A stretch of 64,000 bases of DNA. Origin: Flavobacterium sp. LC2016-13 (GTDB lineage: Bacteria > Bacteroidota > Bacteroidia > Flavobacteriales > Flavobacteriaceae). The DNA lies in the NCBI RefSeq assembly GCF_009707955.1, contig NZ_WMDQ01000010.1:124001-188000 (forward strand). Direction: 5' to 3'. Of this stretch, positions 17,699-26,505 are shown one piece after another. The first letter of the stretch is position 1. The number at the start of each line of letters is the position of its first letter. Under the pieces are notes generated by a model that ran no database searches, was not told the DNA's origin, and saw nothing but the letters and a program-made list of their open reading frames with translations. The position numbers and the translations under genes were made by a program.

Positions 17699-18247
17699 AT
17701 GGCTGCAGATTTTAAACCCGTTTCTTCATCAAAAATTAGTATTTCAGAATTAATGTTGCCGTCGCACACCAATTTTAGCGGTAAAATTCACGGAGGTTAT
17801 ATTTTACAATTACTGGATCAGATTGCATTTGCTTCTGCATCAAAATTTTGTGGTAATTATTGTGTAACTGCTTCGGTTGATACCGTAAACTTTTTAAAAC
17901 CGATTGAAGTTGGAGAACTTGTTACGATGAAAGCTTCCGTAAATTATGTGGGCAGAAGTTCGATGATTGTTGGAATTCGTGTAGAAGCAGAGAACATTCA
18001 AACAGGAGCGATAAAACATTGTAATTCCTCTTATTTTACAATGGTTGCAAAAGATAAAGAAGGAAAAAGCGTTGCCGTTCCGGGACTTATTTTGTCTAAT
18101 TTAGATGAAGTAAGACGTTTTAGAAAATGCATTAAACAAATTGAATCAAAAAAAGAAGTTGAAGAACACGCCAGAATTACGAATGTAAATTCGATTGAAG
18201 ATTTAGCAAGTTTAGATAAATATAATGTGCTTTTAGAAATTAGCTAA
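17699..18247 (+). CDS. Acyl-CoA thioesterase (hotdog fold)
   Basis: Hotdog-fold thioesterase of 182 residues of the YciA/ACOT type, hydrolysing acyl-CoA to free acid and CoA. The motif LPSHTNFSGKIHGGYILQLLDQ near residue 20 contains the conserved HGG-LD active-site segment, and SVDTVNFLKPIEVGELV near 62 follows the second beta strand. The C-terminal 40 residues (KKEVEEHARI and onward) are an extension seen in longer homologues. Probably in an operon with rmuC. Confidence 0.88.
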   Translation: MAADFKPVSSSKISISELMLPSHTNFSGKIHGGYILQLLDQIAFASASKFCGNYCVTASVDTVNFLKPIEVGELVTMKASVNYVGRSSMIVGIRVEAENIQTGAIKHCNSSYFTMVAKDKEGKSVAVPGLILSNLDEVRRFRKCIKQIESKKEVEEHARITNVNSIEDLASLDKYNVLLEIS

Positions 18248-18257
18248 ACAAATATTT

Positions 18258-18393
18258 AACACATAGAAACATAGATTAAAATTTAAATAATAAGGAGGTT
18301 TGAAGAAAATCAAGATTTCCCACACATAGCTATGTTTGTTTTAAACAAGTGAAACGCCTTTGTGTTCAAAGAAAAACTATGTCTTTATGTGTT
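18258..18393. repeat. Intergenic inverted repeat
   Basis: AACACATAGAAACATAG at 18258-18274 pairs (15 of 17) with 18377-18393. The interior also contains the palindrome ACATAGCTATGT. The element belongs to the same class of flavobacterial intergenic palindromes as those at 2.8 and 24.5 kb. It fills the gap between the thioesterase and VOC genes and argues against extending the VOC gene upstream. Confidence 0.7.
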
Positions 18394-18436
18394 AGAATTT
18401 ATTACAACAAACAAATCAATTAAAAACAGAAACAAA

Positions 18437-18832
18437 ATGGTAAAGTTTGGTTATACAATTTTATATGTAGAAGATGTAGAAAAATCAATTGTGTTTTATG
18501 AAAATGCTTTTGGTTTCTCAAGAAAATTTATTGCTCCGGGAAATGATTATGGCGAATTAATTACCGGCGAAACAACACTTTCATTTGCGTCTAAAAAACT
18601 GGCGGCTGAGAATTTAAAAGATGGATTTATCGAAAGCAAATTAGAACATAAACCTTTTGCTATTGAAATAGGTTTTATAACAGATCAAGTTGACGAATTG
18701 GTACAGAAAGCAATAGCGTTTGGAGCAATTTTAGTAAAAGAACCAACTCAAAAACCTTGGGGACAAACCGTAGCGTATGTGAGGGATTTAGATGGTTTTT
18801 TAATTGAGATTTGTACAGAAGTGCAAGGTTAG
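18437..18832 (+). CDS. VOC-family (glyoxalase/bleomycin-resistance-like) protein
   Basis: Protein of 131 residues with the paired beta-alpha-beta modules of the vicinal oxygen chelate fold: FGYTILYVEDVEKSIVFYEN at the N-terminus and GQTVAYVRDLDGFLIEI at the C-terminus. The ATG at 18437 is chosen; an upstream in-frame start at 18362 lies in the intergenic repeat. The substrate is unknown. It ends 3 bases before the following membrane-protein gene. Confidence 0.82.
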   Translation: MVKFGYTILYVEDVEKSIVFYENAFGFSRKFIAPGNDYGELITGETTLSFASKKLAAENLKDGFIESKLEHKPFAIEIGFITDQVDELVQKAIAFGAILVKEPTQKPWGQTVAYVRDLDGFLIEICTEVQG

Positions 18833-18835
18833 TTT

Positions 18836-19306
18836 ATGAAAAATAACATTTTTAGGGAGCCATATTTTTTCTTCTTTATATTTATTCTAATATTCTTAAT
18901 TATTGGATTTATAAATCCTAAAGAAACTTTAGATATCAATATTCATGATACATACTTCGTTATTACATATCCGGATTTCGGAATAGTTGTATCTATAATA
19001 TATGGTTTTATAGGATTGCTATATTTTACTCTGATAAAATCAAATTTTAAGTTAGTAAAATGGATGACCACAATTCATACATTAATAACTATTGGAGGCT
19101 TTTGTCTAATGTTACTATTTTTTCAATTGATTCGTAATGGCATAAAACAAGGAGATTACGGATCTTTTATGGATGATATGTATTTTAATGAGAAAATGAA
19201 CGGGGGAATATTTATTTCTTTTTTAAGTATAGTTGGGGTTCAGAGTTTATTTTTTATAAATATCATTCAGTCTTTAATAAAAAAGATAAAATCATTTTCG
19301 GATTAA
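18836..19306 (+). CDS. Small membrane protein with a cytochrome-oxidase-I-like motif
   Basis: Integral membrane protein of 156 residues with four predicted helices (about 10-26, 48-66, 78-100, 125-146). Between helices 1 and 2 it carries DINIHDTYFVI, strikingly like the DIxLHDTYFVV motif of cytochrome oxidase subunit I. The rest of subunit I, including the other haem and copper ligands, is absent, so it is not an oxidase by itself. It follows the VOC gene by 3 bases. Confidence 0.65.
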   Translation: MKNNIFREPYFFFFIFILIFLIIGFINPKETLDINIHDTYFVITYPDFGIVVSIIYGFIGLLYFTLIKSNFKLVKWMTTIHTLITIGGFCLMLLFFQLIRNGIKQGDYGSFMDDMYFNEKMNGGIFISFLSIVGVQSLFFINIIQSLIKKIKSFSD

Positions 19307-19482
19307 AAAACATTCACAAATATTTAGCATAAAATCAGCAACTAATAGCCATAAAATATCGTAACTTTAAGAGAAGAGATTAGGTTACTATATTTTCAAG
19401 GAGTATTGCCATTCGATTTTTCAAACCTGATTATTATCTTCTTAAAAAATCGACTGACATAATTGTTTAATTGCTGACGATT

Positions 19483-20052
19483 ATGAAAACAACTACACTA
19501 TTATTTTTACTTTTTACCGCATTTTCAATACTTGCCCAGGATAAATTTAAAACCAATTCGGCAGTTATAAATTTTGAAGCTTCTGTTCCTTTTTTTGAAG
19601 AAGTAAAAGCGGTCAACAGATCGGTTACCATTTTATTGGAACCCAAAACAAGCATTTTCATTTGTACCGTTATTATCAGAGATTTTCATTTTAAGTTAGA
19701 CCTGATGGAGGAACATTTTAATGATAATTATCTCGAAAGCGATCGTTATCCTAAAGCAGTCTTTAAAGGTAAAATCGCAAAATTTGATATGAAGGATATC
19801 GATGAAATTGAAAAAGAATATAGCATTAAAGGAAAATTAGCTATTCACGGAAAAACGAAAGAAGTAACAGTTAAGGCTTTTATTAAAAAGGTAAAAGACG
19901 GAATACAGATTATTTCTGATTTCCCAATTGCTGTTTCTGATTTCAATATTAAAATCCCTCAAAAAATTGGTTCTAAGATCGCAATGACGGCAAATACAGA
20001 TTTAACCGGAGTAATACGCAGCGATGAGGAAATACTTTTAACTTTTAAATAG
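19483..20052 (+). CDS. YceI-family periplasmic protein
   Basis: Protein of 189 residues with signal peptide LLFLLFTAFSILAQ and the YceI lipocalin-like fold: NSAVINFEASVPFFEEVKAV, HFNDNYLESDRYPKAVFKG, and YSIKGKLAIHGKTKEVTV near 110-130. YceI proteins bind isoprenoid or amphiphilic molecules in the periplasm. The ATG at 19483 is preferred to a TTG four codons upstream because it starts a normal signal peptide. Convergent with the epimerase gene, with only 3 bases between stops. Confidence 0.85.
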   Translation: MKTTTLLFLLFTAFSILAQDKFKTNSAVINFEASVPFFEEVKAVNRSVTILLEPKTSIFICTVIIRDFHFKLDLMEEHFNDNYLESDRYPKAVFKGKIAKFDMKDIDEIEKEYSIKGKLAIHGKTKEVTVKAFIKKVKDGIQIISDFPIAVSDFNIKIPQKIGSKIAMTANTDLTGVIRSDEEILLTFK

Positions 20053-20055
20053 CGT

Positions 20056-20967
20056 TTAAGATAAACTATTAGAAAGTGCAACTTCGATGTCGATAAACAG
20101 AAACTCATAACCTGCTTTTTGTATTTTTTCAGAAGAAACCCTTTTTCCTTCTAAAATTGCAATACTCATTTCTCCCAAGATGAGTTTAATTACAAAGGCA
20201 GGTATTTTTGGCACCCAGATTTTATATCCATATAAATGAGCCAGAATTCTGGATAATTTTGCATTTGTAGTATTATCTGTGACTGCAGCATTGTACGCTC
20301 CATTCATTTCGAGATCAGTTAAGGCTTTAGCATAAATATGGCATAAATCTTCGATATGAATCCAGGGAATATATTGTTTTCCTGAACCTATAACGGCACC
20401 AAAACCAGCTTTAAAACCAGGCGTAATTTTTTTTAGAAATCCTTCATCTTTTCCAAGAACAATTCCGGTTCTGATTTTTACAGTTCTAATTCCCAACGAA
20501 TTGATTGTATCTACAGTGCTTTCCCATTTTTGGCAAGTCATTCCTAAAAAATCGTTTGCCGGAGCCGTGTTTTCAGAACAAATTTCCTGACTCGTTGTTG
20601 CACCGTAAATTCCAACAGCAGAAGACGAAACAAAAGCATCTAAAATTTTGTTGTTATTTTTTAAAACAGAATATATAAGTTCGATAGGTTTTGTACGACT
20701 TTCCAGAATTGCCTTTTTACGCTTTTCAGTCCATCGACTTTCGACAATTCCTTCGCCGGCCAAATGAATAATATAATCTGCTTTTAAGACAGCTTCTTCT
20801 TCAATAAAGTCACTTTTTATATCCCATTTATAATACGTAATTAAAGGAGTGTTTTTTCGGTCAGAACGACTCAAAACAGAAACTGAAAAACCACCGGCAA
20901 TTAAAACTTCAGTTAGGTGTTTACCAACAAATCCTGAACCTCCGGTAAGTAAAACATTTTTAGCCAT
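20056..20967 (-). CDS. TIGR01777-family NAD-dependent epimerase-like protein
   Basis: Extended-SDR fold protein of 303 residues. It has the N-terminal TGGSGFVGKHLTE dinucleotide motif, then HLAGEGIVESRWTEKRKKAI near 68-90, the catalytic Tyr region SSAVGIYGA near 114, KIRTGIVLGKDEGFL near 165 and the C-terminal DUF1731-like segment (HLYGYKIWVPKIPAF). Members are linked to cell-division or sugar-nucleotide functions, but the reaction is not settled. Divergent from the TetR regulator to the right. Confidence 0.87.
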   Translation of the reverse strand: MAKNVLLTGGSGFVGKHLTEVLIAGGFSVSVLSRSDRKNTPLITYYKWDIKSDFIEEEAVLKADYIIHLAGEGIVESRWTEKRKKAILESRTKPIELIYSVLKNNNKILDAFVSSSAVGIYGATTSQEICSENTAPANDFLGMTCQKWESTVDTINSLGIRTVKIRTGIVLGKDEGFLKKITPGFKAGFGAVIGSGKQYIPWIHIEDLCHIYAKALTDLEMNGAYNAAVTDNTTNAKLSRILAHLYGYKIWVPKIPAFVIKLILGEMSIAILEGKRVSSEKIQKAGYEFLFIDIEVALSNSLS

Positions 20968-21065
20968 GATAGTTTATAATATATTTAACAGTGTGTCTTG
21001 TTTAGGTATAAGTAAAGATACTTAAACATTGCTTACCTTTAAGGCGAATTCTAAATTTATAAAAA

Positions 21066-21725
21066 ATGGCTACCAAAAATAAGATAATCAGCAGAGAAGA
21101 GATAGTTTCACTATATATGAATGAAGTTCTGGAAAAGGGACAAAAACCAAAATCTGTGTATCATTTTGCGAAAGAAAATGATTTTACAGAAGCTGAATTT
21201 TACTCTTTTTTTGGAACGCTTGAAGGCTTAGAAAAAGAAATATTCAAAATCTTTTTTAGTAACACGGTTGACTTATTGCACAAAAATACGGAATATCTTG
21301 AATATGACATGAAAAACAAGATGTTAAGCTTTTATTTTACTTTTTTTGAAGTTTTAACAGCCAATAGAAGTTATGTTTTGCAATCGCTTAAACTAGACAG
21401 AAACCCGCTTCGAAACCTGGTGCAGCTGACTTCGCTTCGTGAAAGTTTTAAAGAATACGTTTCTGAAATTCTGACCGATGATTATAGACTTGAGCAGGAA
21501 AAACTTCAGAACTTTCAGGAAAAAGCACTTAAAGAATCAGCATGGTTGCAATTAATGCTAACGATAAAATTCTGGATGAGTGATGAATCTGCAGCTTTTG
21601 AAAAAACAGACATTTTTATTGAAAAATCAGTTAACGCATCATTTGAATTAATGAATGTTGCACCAATGAACCATCTTATAGATTTAGGAAAATTTCTTTT
21701 TAAAGAAAAAATATACAGCAAATAA
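21066..21725 (+). CDS. TetR-family transcriptional regulator
   Basis: Protein of 219 residues. The N-terminal helix-turn-helix (ISREEIVSLYMNEVLEKGQ, then FAKENDFTEAEFYSFFG) is followed by an all-helical C-terminal ligand domain, as in the TetR_C family found in Bacteroidota. Its stop overlaps the start of the AarF-like kinase gene by one base (TAATG), so the two are translationally coupled; it probably regulates its own operon. The ligand is unknown. Confidence 0.8.
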   Translation: MATKNKIISREEIVSLYMNEVLEKGQKPKSVYHFAKENDFTEAEFYSFFGTLEGLEKEIFKIFFSNTVDLLHKNTEYLEYDMKNKMLSFYFTFFEVLTANRSYVLQSLKLDRNPLRNLVQLTSLRESFKEYVSEILTDDYRLEQEKLQNFQEKALKESAWLQLMLTIKFWMSDESAAFEKTDIFIEKSVNASFELMNVAPMNHLIDLGKFLFKEKIYSK

Positions 21726-23029
21726 TGAAAACAATAGATTATATACCAACCTCAAAAATAGAAAGAGCCAGCAAATTGGTGCAAACAGGTGCAAAAGTAG
21801 GTGTAAACTACATTAAGCATTATGCCGAAAAAATGGTGAATTCAGAATTGACACGCGACAAATTAAACGAGAATAACGCCGAGGATATTTACGACGGATT
21901 AAAAAGCTTAAAGGGAAGTGCTTTAAAAGTAGCCCAGATGTTAAGCATGGACAAGAATTTTTTGCCTCAGGCGTATGTCGAGAAATTCTCTTTGTCTCAA
22001 TTTTCTGTTCCGCCACTTTCAGCGCCATTGGTTTTAAAAACATTTAAAAGCAATTTAGGCAAAACACCTTATGAAATTTTTGATGAATTTAATGCGAATT
22101 CTGTCAATGCCGCAAGTATTGGCCAGGTGCATTTAGCGAAAAAAGGTGATAAAAAATTAGCCGTTAAAATTCAATATCCGGGAGTTGCCAATAGCATTTC
22201 TTCAGATTTGGCTTTGGTAAAACCTATTGCGATTAGAATGTTTAATTTGCAAGGAAAAGATTCCGATAAATATTTTAAAGAAGTTGAAGACAAGTTGATC
22301 GAGGAAACTAATTATTTGTTAGAACTTAAACAAAGTCAGGAAGTTGTGGCTGCCTGTAGTAAAATCGAAAACATACTTTTTCCACATTATTATCCTGAGT
22401 TTTCGTCAGAGAAAATTATTACAATGGATTGGATGACGGGAATTCATCTTTCTGAATTTACCGCAAAAAACACCGATAAAGAAGTTGGAGATAAAATAGG
22501 GCAGGCGCTTTGGGATTTTTATATGTATCAAATTCATGTACTTCGCAAAGTTCACGCTGATCCGCATCCGGGGAACTTTTTAGTTGACGATGAAAATAGA
22601 TTAATTGCGTTGGATTTTGGATGTATGAAACAAATTCCGGAGGAGTTTTATGTGCCGTATTTTGAGTTAATCAATAAAAATGTAATTACAGACACAGCAC
22701 GTTTCAATCAGAAATTATTCGAATTAGAAATCCTTCGTCCAGATGATTCACCTGCAGAAATTGAATATTTTACAGAGATGTTTCATGATTTATTATCGCT
22801 TTTTACAAAACCATTTCAGGGTGAAACTTTTGATTTTGCCGATGAAACTTTTTTTGAAAGTATCGCTAAATTAGGCGAACGTTTTTCTAATGATACAAAT
22901 CTTAAAAAAATGAACGGAAATCGCGGTTCTAAACACTTTATTTATATGAACAGAACTTTCTTTGGTTTGTATAATTTAATGTTTGATTTGAAAGCGAAAA
23001 TTGTAGTTGAGAATTTTAAGAAGTATTAA
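21725..23029 (+). CDS. AarF/ABC1/UbiB-family atypical kinase
   Basis: Protein of 434 residues of the UbiB-type kinase-like family. It shows KGSALKVAQMLSMD near 61 (the K-x-G-x-x-x-K-x-x-Q motif), AASIGQVHLAKKG near 130 (the Ala-rich loop replacing the Gly-rich loop), AVKIQYPGV with the ATP Lys, VHADPHPGNFLV near 279 and ALDFGCMKQ (DFG) near 299. Family members support quinone biosynthesis. The gene starts inside the TetR stop codon and ends before a bidirectional terminator. Confidence 0.9.
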   Translation: MKTIDYIPTSKIERASKLVQTGAKVGVNYIKHYAEKMVNSELTRDKLNENNAEDIYDGLKSLKGSALKVAQMLSMDKNFLPQAYVEKFSLSQFSVPPLSAPLVLKTFKSNLGKTPYEIFDEFNANSVNAASIGQVHLAKKGDKKLAVKIQYPGVANSISSDLALVKPIAIRMFNLQGKDSDKYFKEVEDKLIEETNYLLELKQSQEVVAACSKIENILFPHYYPEFSSEKIITMDWMTGIHLSEFTAKNTDKEVGDKIGQALWDFYMYQIHVLRKVHADPHPGNFLVDDENRLIALDFGCMKQIPEEFYVPYFELINKNVITDTARFNQKLFELEILRPDDSPAEIEYFTEMFHDLLSLFTKPFQGETFDFADETFFESIAKLGERFSNDTNLKKMNGNRGSKHFIYMNRTFFGLYNLMFDLKAKIVVENFKKY

Positions 23030-23100
23030 AAAATGTTTGTTTTGTTTCAGGTTTCAAGTTTGAAGTTCGTTGGAACGTGAATTCTGGAATTTAACCATAA

Positions 23101-23138
23101 AAAAAAATCCAATTCGCATTTTCGAATTGGATTTTTTT
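23101..23138. terminator. Bidirectional intrinsic terminator
   Basis: Perfect 16-base stem (AAAAAAATCCAATTCG / CGAATTGGATTTTTTT) with a 6-base loop between the convergent AarF-like and photolyase genes. It is itself flanked by an imperfect inverted copy of a GAAACCTGAAACCTGAA motif (about 23047-23062 and 23143-23160), another repeat typical of flavobacterial gaps. Confidence 0.9.
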
Positions 23139-23163
23139 ATGCTGAAACCTGAAACCTGAAAAA

Positions 23164-24459
23164 CTATTTCAAAATCCCCGCCTTATAAGTTGCAATCGCT
23201 CGATCTCTTGCAAAAGCATGATCAATCATAGGTTTGTTATAACCCAAATCAAATTCAGGAATCCATTTACGAATGTAGATTCCTTTATCATCAAATTTCT
23301 TTTGTTGAATTTCAGGATTAAAAACCCTGAAATATGGTGCTGCATCGCAACCCGTTCCTGCTGCCCATTGCCAGTTTCCTACGTTTGAAGCTAATTCAAA
23401 ATCTAATAATTTCTCTGCAAAATAGGCCTCTCCCCATTGCCAGTTTATCAACAAATGTTTGCATAAAAAACTTGCCACTACCATGCGGACACGATTGTGC
23501 ATATAGCCTGTTTCATTCAATTGGCGCATTCCGGCATCAACCATTGGATAACCTGTGGTTCCGGAACACCAACGTTTAAAATCGTCTTCATTATTTCGCC
23601 ATTGAATTCCGTCGTAAGCCGATTTAAAATTATGATTAACAACATTCGGAAAACTAAAAAGGATCTGAATGAAAAATTCTCTCCAAATTAATTCACTCAA
23701 AAAGGTTTGATTTTTTTTATTCGCCCAGTTTACTAATTTTCGAATACTAACAGTTCCAAAACGTAAATGCGGAGAAAGATAAGATGTACTGTCTAGCGCT
23801 GGAAAATCGCGTGTTTCTTTATAATTGGCTATTTGAGTTAAATTGTGAGGCAAGACTTTTATCGAACTTCTTTCAAAACCAATTTCTGATAATTCAGGAA
23901 ACGAATAGTTGCTTTTCGCAAAATTGCCTAATAATGGTTTGGTATCATATTCATGAGTTTGTCCTGAAAGATGATATTTATCTAACCACTTATTTTTATA
24001 AGGCGTATAAATGGTGTACGGAAGTCCGTCAGCTTTTGTAATTTCTTTTTCTTCAAAAATAACATGATCTTTAAATGAAAAAGCCTCAACATTATTTTCT
24101 TTTAATAAAGTACTAATTGCTAAATCACGTTTGATGGCGTAAGGTTCATAATCTTTATTGAAGAAGATTTGTTGAATGTCAAATTCTTCCAGAAGTGATT
24201 TCCAAACTTCAAATGTTTTTCCTTTTTTAATTAAGATAGAAGATTCAAAAGTTTTGAGTTCTGTGTTTATTTTCTCGAGTGAATCATAAATAAAACTTAC
24301 ACGTGCGTCATTCTTAGGAAGATTCTCCAGAATATCTTCATCAAAAATGAATAAAGGAATTACAGGAAAATCAGATTGTAAAGCATTAAACAATCCAATA
24401 TTATCGTCTAAACGCAAATCGCGTCGAAACCAGAAAAGGGTAACTTTTTGTTTTGTCAT
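23164..24459 (-). CDS. phr: Deoxyribodipyrimidine photolyase / cryptochrome family protein
   Basis: FAD-dependent photolyase of 431 residues that repairs UV-induced pyrimidine dimers with blue light. The N-terminal Rossmann-like antenna domain starts TLFWFRRDLRLDDN. The FAD domain has TSYLSPHLRFGTVS near 225, LIWREFFIQIL near 255, VDAGMRQLNETGYMHNRVRM near 305 and the hallmark WQWAAGTGCDAAPYFRVFNP near 367-386. It is last in the minus-strand row regulator-crtI-crtB-crtZ-SRPBCC-photolyase and thus plausibly under the same light control, although a large palindrome lies between it and the SRPBCC gene. Confidence 0.93.
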   Translation of the reverse strand: MTKQKVTLFWFRRDLRLDDNIGLFNALQSDFPVIPLFIFDEDILENLPKNDARVSFIYDSLEKINTELKTFESSILIKKGKTFEVWKSLLEEFDIQQIFFNKDYEPYAIKRDLAISTLLKENNVEAFSFKDHVIFEEKEITKADGLPYTIYTPYKNKWLDKYHLSGQTHEYDTKPLLGNFAKSNYSFPELSEIGFERSSIKVLPHNLTQIANYKETRDFPALDSTSYLSPHLRFGTVSIRKLVNWANKKNQTFLSELIWREFFIQILFSFPNVVNHNFKSAYDGIQWRNNEDDFKRWCSGTTGYPMVDAGMRQLNETGYMHNRVRMVVASFLCKHLLINWQWGEAYFAEKLLDFELASNVGNWQWAAGTGCDAAPYFRVFNPEIQQKKFDDKGIYIRKWIPEFDLGYNKPMIDHAFARDRAIATYKAGILK

Positions 24460-24472
24460 TGTTTGGAATTCT

Positions 24473-24643
24473 TTTTTTTGCCACAGATTTTACAAATTAA
24501 CATTGATTTTTTCACGCAGATTCTGCAGATTTAAGCAGATTTATTTTTTGATTTTAATCAAAAGAAATCTGCGCATGTCTGCTTAAATCTGCAGAATCTG
24601 CGTGAAAAAATCAATGTTAATCTGTAAAATCTGTAGCAAAAAA
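24473..24643. repeat. Large near-perfect palindrome with about 66-base arms
   Basis: Left arm 24473-24539 and right arm 24578-24643 are complementary with few mismatches, separated by a 38-base AT-rich centre. The arms contain GCAGATTCTGCAGATTTAAG and GCCACAGATTTTAC. The element fills the whole gap between the SRPBCC and photolyase genes and would form a very stable hairpin in the mRNA. It is a larger relative of the 2803-2867 repeat. Confidence 0.9.
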
Positions 24644-25105
24644 TTATTTTGAATTAAATAATTCTTCGATTTTATTACGACGATAATCAAAAATATCTTT
24701 GAGTTTGTTTGCTACAATCAATTTATTCATGATTCTGCCTAAATAGCCAAAAGGCAAAGCATAATGCACAACATCGGTCATTTTTGTGCCCGTTTCAGTT
24801 GGTTCAAAAAAGTGTTTGTGATGCCATAAAGAATAAGGACCAAAACGTTGTTCGTCTACAAAATATTGATTTTCTTTTGAAACTGTAATAATCGTCATCC
24901 AATTGATTTTAATACCTAAAAGTGGCTTCAAAGTATAAATAATAATTTGTCCGGAATACATGCGTTTGCCATCAAAATCCTGAATTTCGAAACTCATATT
25001 ATCAAGCGTAATGGTTTGAAGGTTTTTTGGACTCGAAAAAAAGTCCCAACATTCTTCGATATTGGCATTTATATGTTGTACGGTTTCTATTTTATATACT
25101 TTCAT
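24644..25105 (-). CDS. SRPBCC-family (START-like) protein
   Basis: Ligand-binding START/SRPBCC protein of 153 residues. The N-terminal strand VQHINANIEECWDFFSSPKN is followed by LLGIKINWMTIITV, YFVDEQRFGPYSLWHHKHFFE and the C-terminal long helix. Homologues are regularly encoded within carotenoid loci of flavobacteria, but the ligand is unknown. It lies 8 bases after crtZ and is almost certainly in the crt operon. Confidence 0.82.
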   Translation of the reverse strand: MKVYKIETVQHINANIEECWDFFSSPKNLQTITLDNMSFEIQDFDGKRMYSGQIIIYTLKPLLGIKINWMTIITVSKENQYFVDEQRFGPYSLWHHKHFFEPTETGTKMTDVVHYALPFGYLGRIMNKLIVANKLKDIFDYRRNKIEELFNSK

Positions 25106-25113
25106 AAATCAAT

Positions 25114-25554
25114 TTACATTTTATAATATTTAAAAGGAACGAACAACATTCCAAAACATTCTCCATGTTCTTTTCCTAAATGTTTATGGTGCATTTTGTG
25201 CGCCTTTCGTAAACCGATGAGGTATTTGTTTTTAGTATTTTTAAACCACTTAAAACGCTGATGAATCAAAACATCGTGAATTAAAAAATAACACATTCCG
25301 TATAACGTAACGCCGCAAGCGATGAAAAACCAATAATTGAATCCGCCCTGAACTCCAAAATAAAACATCGTAATACTTGGAGTGGCAAAAATGACAAAGA
25401 AAATATCATTGCGTTCAAAAGTATGTTCATATTTAGGCTGATGGTGATCAGCATGAAAATACCACATCAATCCGTGCATAATGTACTTGTGTGTAAGCCA
25501 GGTTACACATTCCATAAACAGAAAAACGCCTAAAAAGATTAGAAAAGGAATCAT
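25114..25554 (-). CDS. crtZ: Beta-carotene 3-hydroxylase (CrtZ type)
   Basis: Membrane-bound di-iron hydroxylase of 146 residues that adds 3-hydroxyls to beta-ionone rings, giving zeaxanthin from beta-carotene. The His clusters of the fatty-acid-hydroxylase superfamily are present: HKYIMHG near 22, FHADHHQPKYEH near 34, HDVLIHQRF near 93 and RKAHKMHHKHLG near 115. Membrane helices lie at 2-18 and 50-85. No lycopene cyclase is in this window, so the cyclisation step must be encoded elsewhere. Confidence 0.9.
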   Translation of the reverse strand: MIPFLIFLGVFLFMECVTWLTHKYIMHGLMWYFHADHHQPKYEHTFERNDIFFVIFATPSITMFYFGVQGGFNYWFFIACGVTLYGMCYFLIHDVLIHQRFKWFKNTKNKYLIGLRKAHKMHHKHLGKEHGECFGMLFVPFKYYKM

Positions 25555-25661
25555 TTTGTATTTTTTGTATTGTTATTATTTAAAATTTATTCTCACTTGT
25601 ATCATTTTGATCCCAAGGCTTCGGAATGACACAACTGTGCGGATAAATGCACTTCACTAAG

Positions 25662-26501
25662 CTAAACTAGCTTCAACTTGTAAGTTACAAAAGATTGCGC
25701 TAAAAGCCCGGCTTTAGTATAATTTGAAACTCTGATTCGTGAATTTCCAATTTCATGATACGGTGTATTTTTTAATTTTTTGAGCAATTTTCTATAATAA
25801 ATAAAAGCAGTATAAACGCCAAATTTTGCTTCAATAGGAAGTTTTACAATTCCTTGGTATGCAATTCTAAAATCTTCTTCGATTTCGTTTATAATAGTTG
25901 TTTTTGCTTTTTCATCAAAAGATTTTAAATCGACGCCCGGAAAATAATTTCGGTTTAAAACTAAATTATCATCTTTTAAATCTCTCAGGAAATTTACTTT
26001 CTGAAAAGCAGATCCCAATCGCATTGCTTCTGTTTTAAGCTGTTCGTATTTTTGGTTATTTCCTTTTACAAAAATCTTTAAACACATTAAACCAACAACA
26101 TCAGCAGAACCATAAATATAATCTTCGTATTCTGTTTGTGTGTTGTAAGTCGATTTTACAAGGTCTAGTTTCATGCTTTTTAAAAATGCCTGAACCAAAT
26201 CATCTGTAATATTATATTCTTTTACGGTATGCTGAAATGAATTTAAAATTGGATTTAAACTTATACCGGATTCCATTGCTTTATAATGTTCTTTTTCGAA
26301 ATCGTTGATTAGATTTTCTTTATCATAATCATGAAACGAATCGACAATTTCATCGGCAAAACGAACAAAACCATATATGCTGTAAATAGCGTCTCTAATG
26401 CTTGGCGACAACATGTTAACCGCAAGCGAAAACGAAGTACTGTAGTTTTTGGTGACCAACTTGCTACATTTATAAGAAACGGTGTCAAATAGTGTTTTCA
26501 T
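25662..26501 (-). CDS. crtB: Phytoene synthase
   Basis: Squalene/phytoene synthase family, 279 residues; condenses two geranylgeranyl diphosphates to phytoene. Both Asp-rich motifs are visible: FVRFADEIVDSFHDYD near 45-60 and AFQKVNFLRDLKDDNLVLNR near 165-184, with YIYGSADVVG near 128. Normal length. It begins 4 bases after the crtI stop. A 107-base gap separates it from crtZ. Confidence 0.92.
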   Translation of the reverse strand: MKTLFDTVSYKCSKLVTKNYSTSFSLAVNMLSPSIRDAIYSIYGFVRFADEIVDSFHDYDKENLINDFEKEHYKAMESGISLNPILNSFQHTVKEYNITDDLVQAFLKSMKLDLVKSTYNTQTEYEDYIYGSADVVGLMCLKIFVKGNNQKYEQLKTEAMRLGSAFQKVNFLRDLKDDNLVLNRNYFPGVDLKSFDEKAKTTIINEIEEDFRIAYQGIVKLPIEAKFGVYTAFIYYRKLLKKLKNTPYHEIGNSRIRVSNYTKAGLLAQSFVTYKLKLV

Positions 26502-26505
26502 CTTT

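Noticed and set aside
18836..19306. Calling the small membrane protein a cytochrome oxidase subunit
   Set aside because: Only one motif is shared; the other haem and copper ligands and eight helices are missing.
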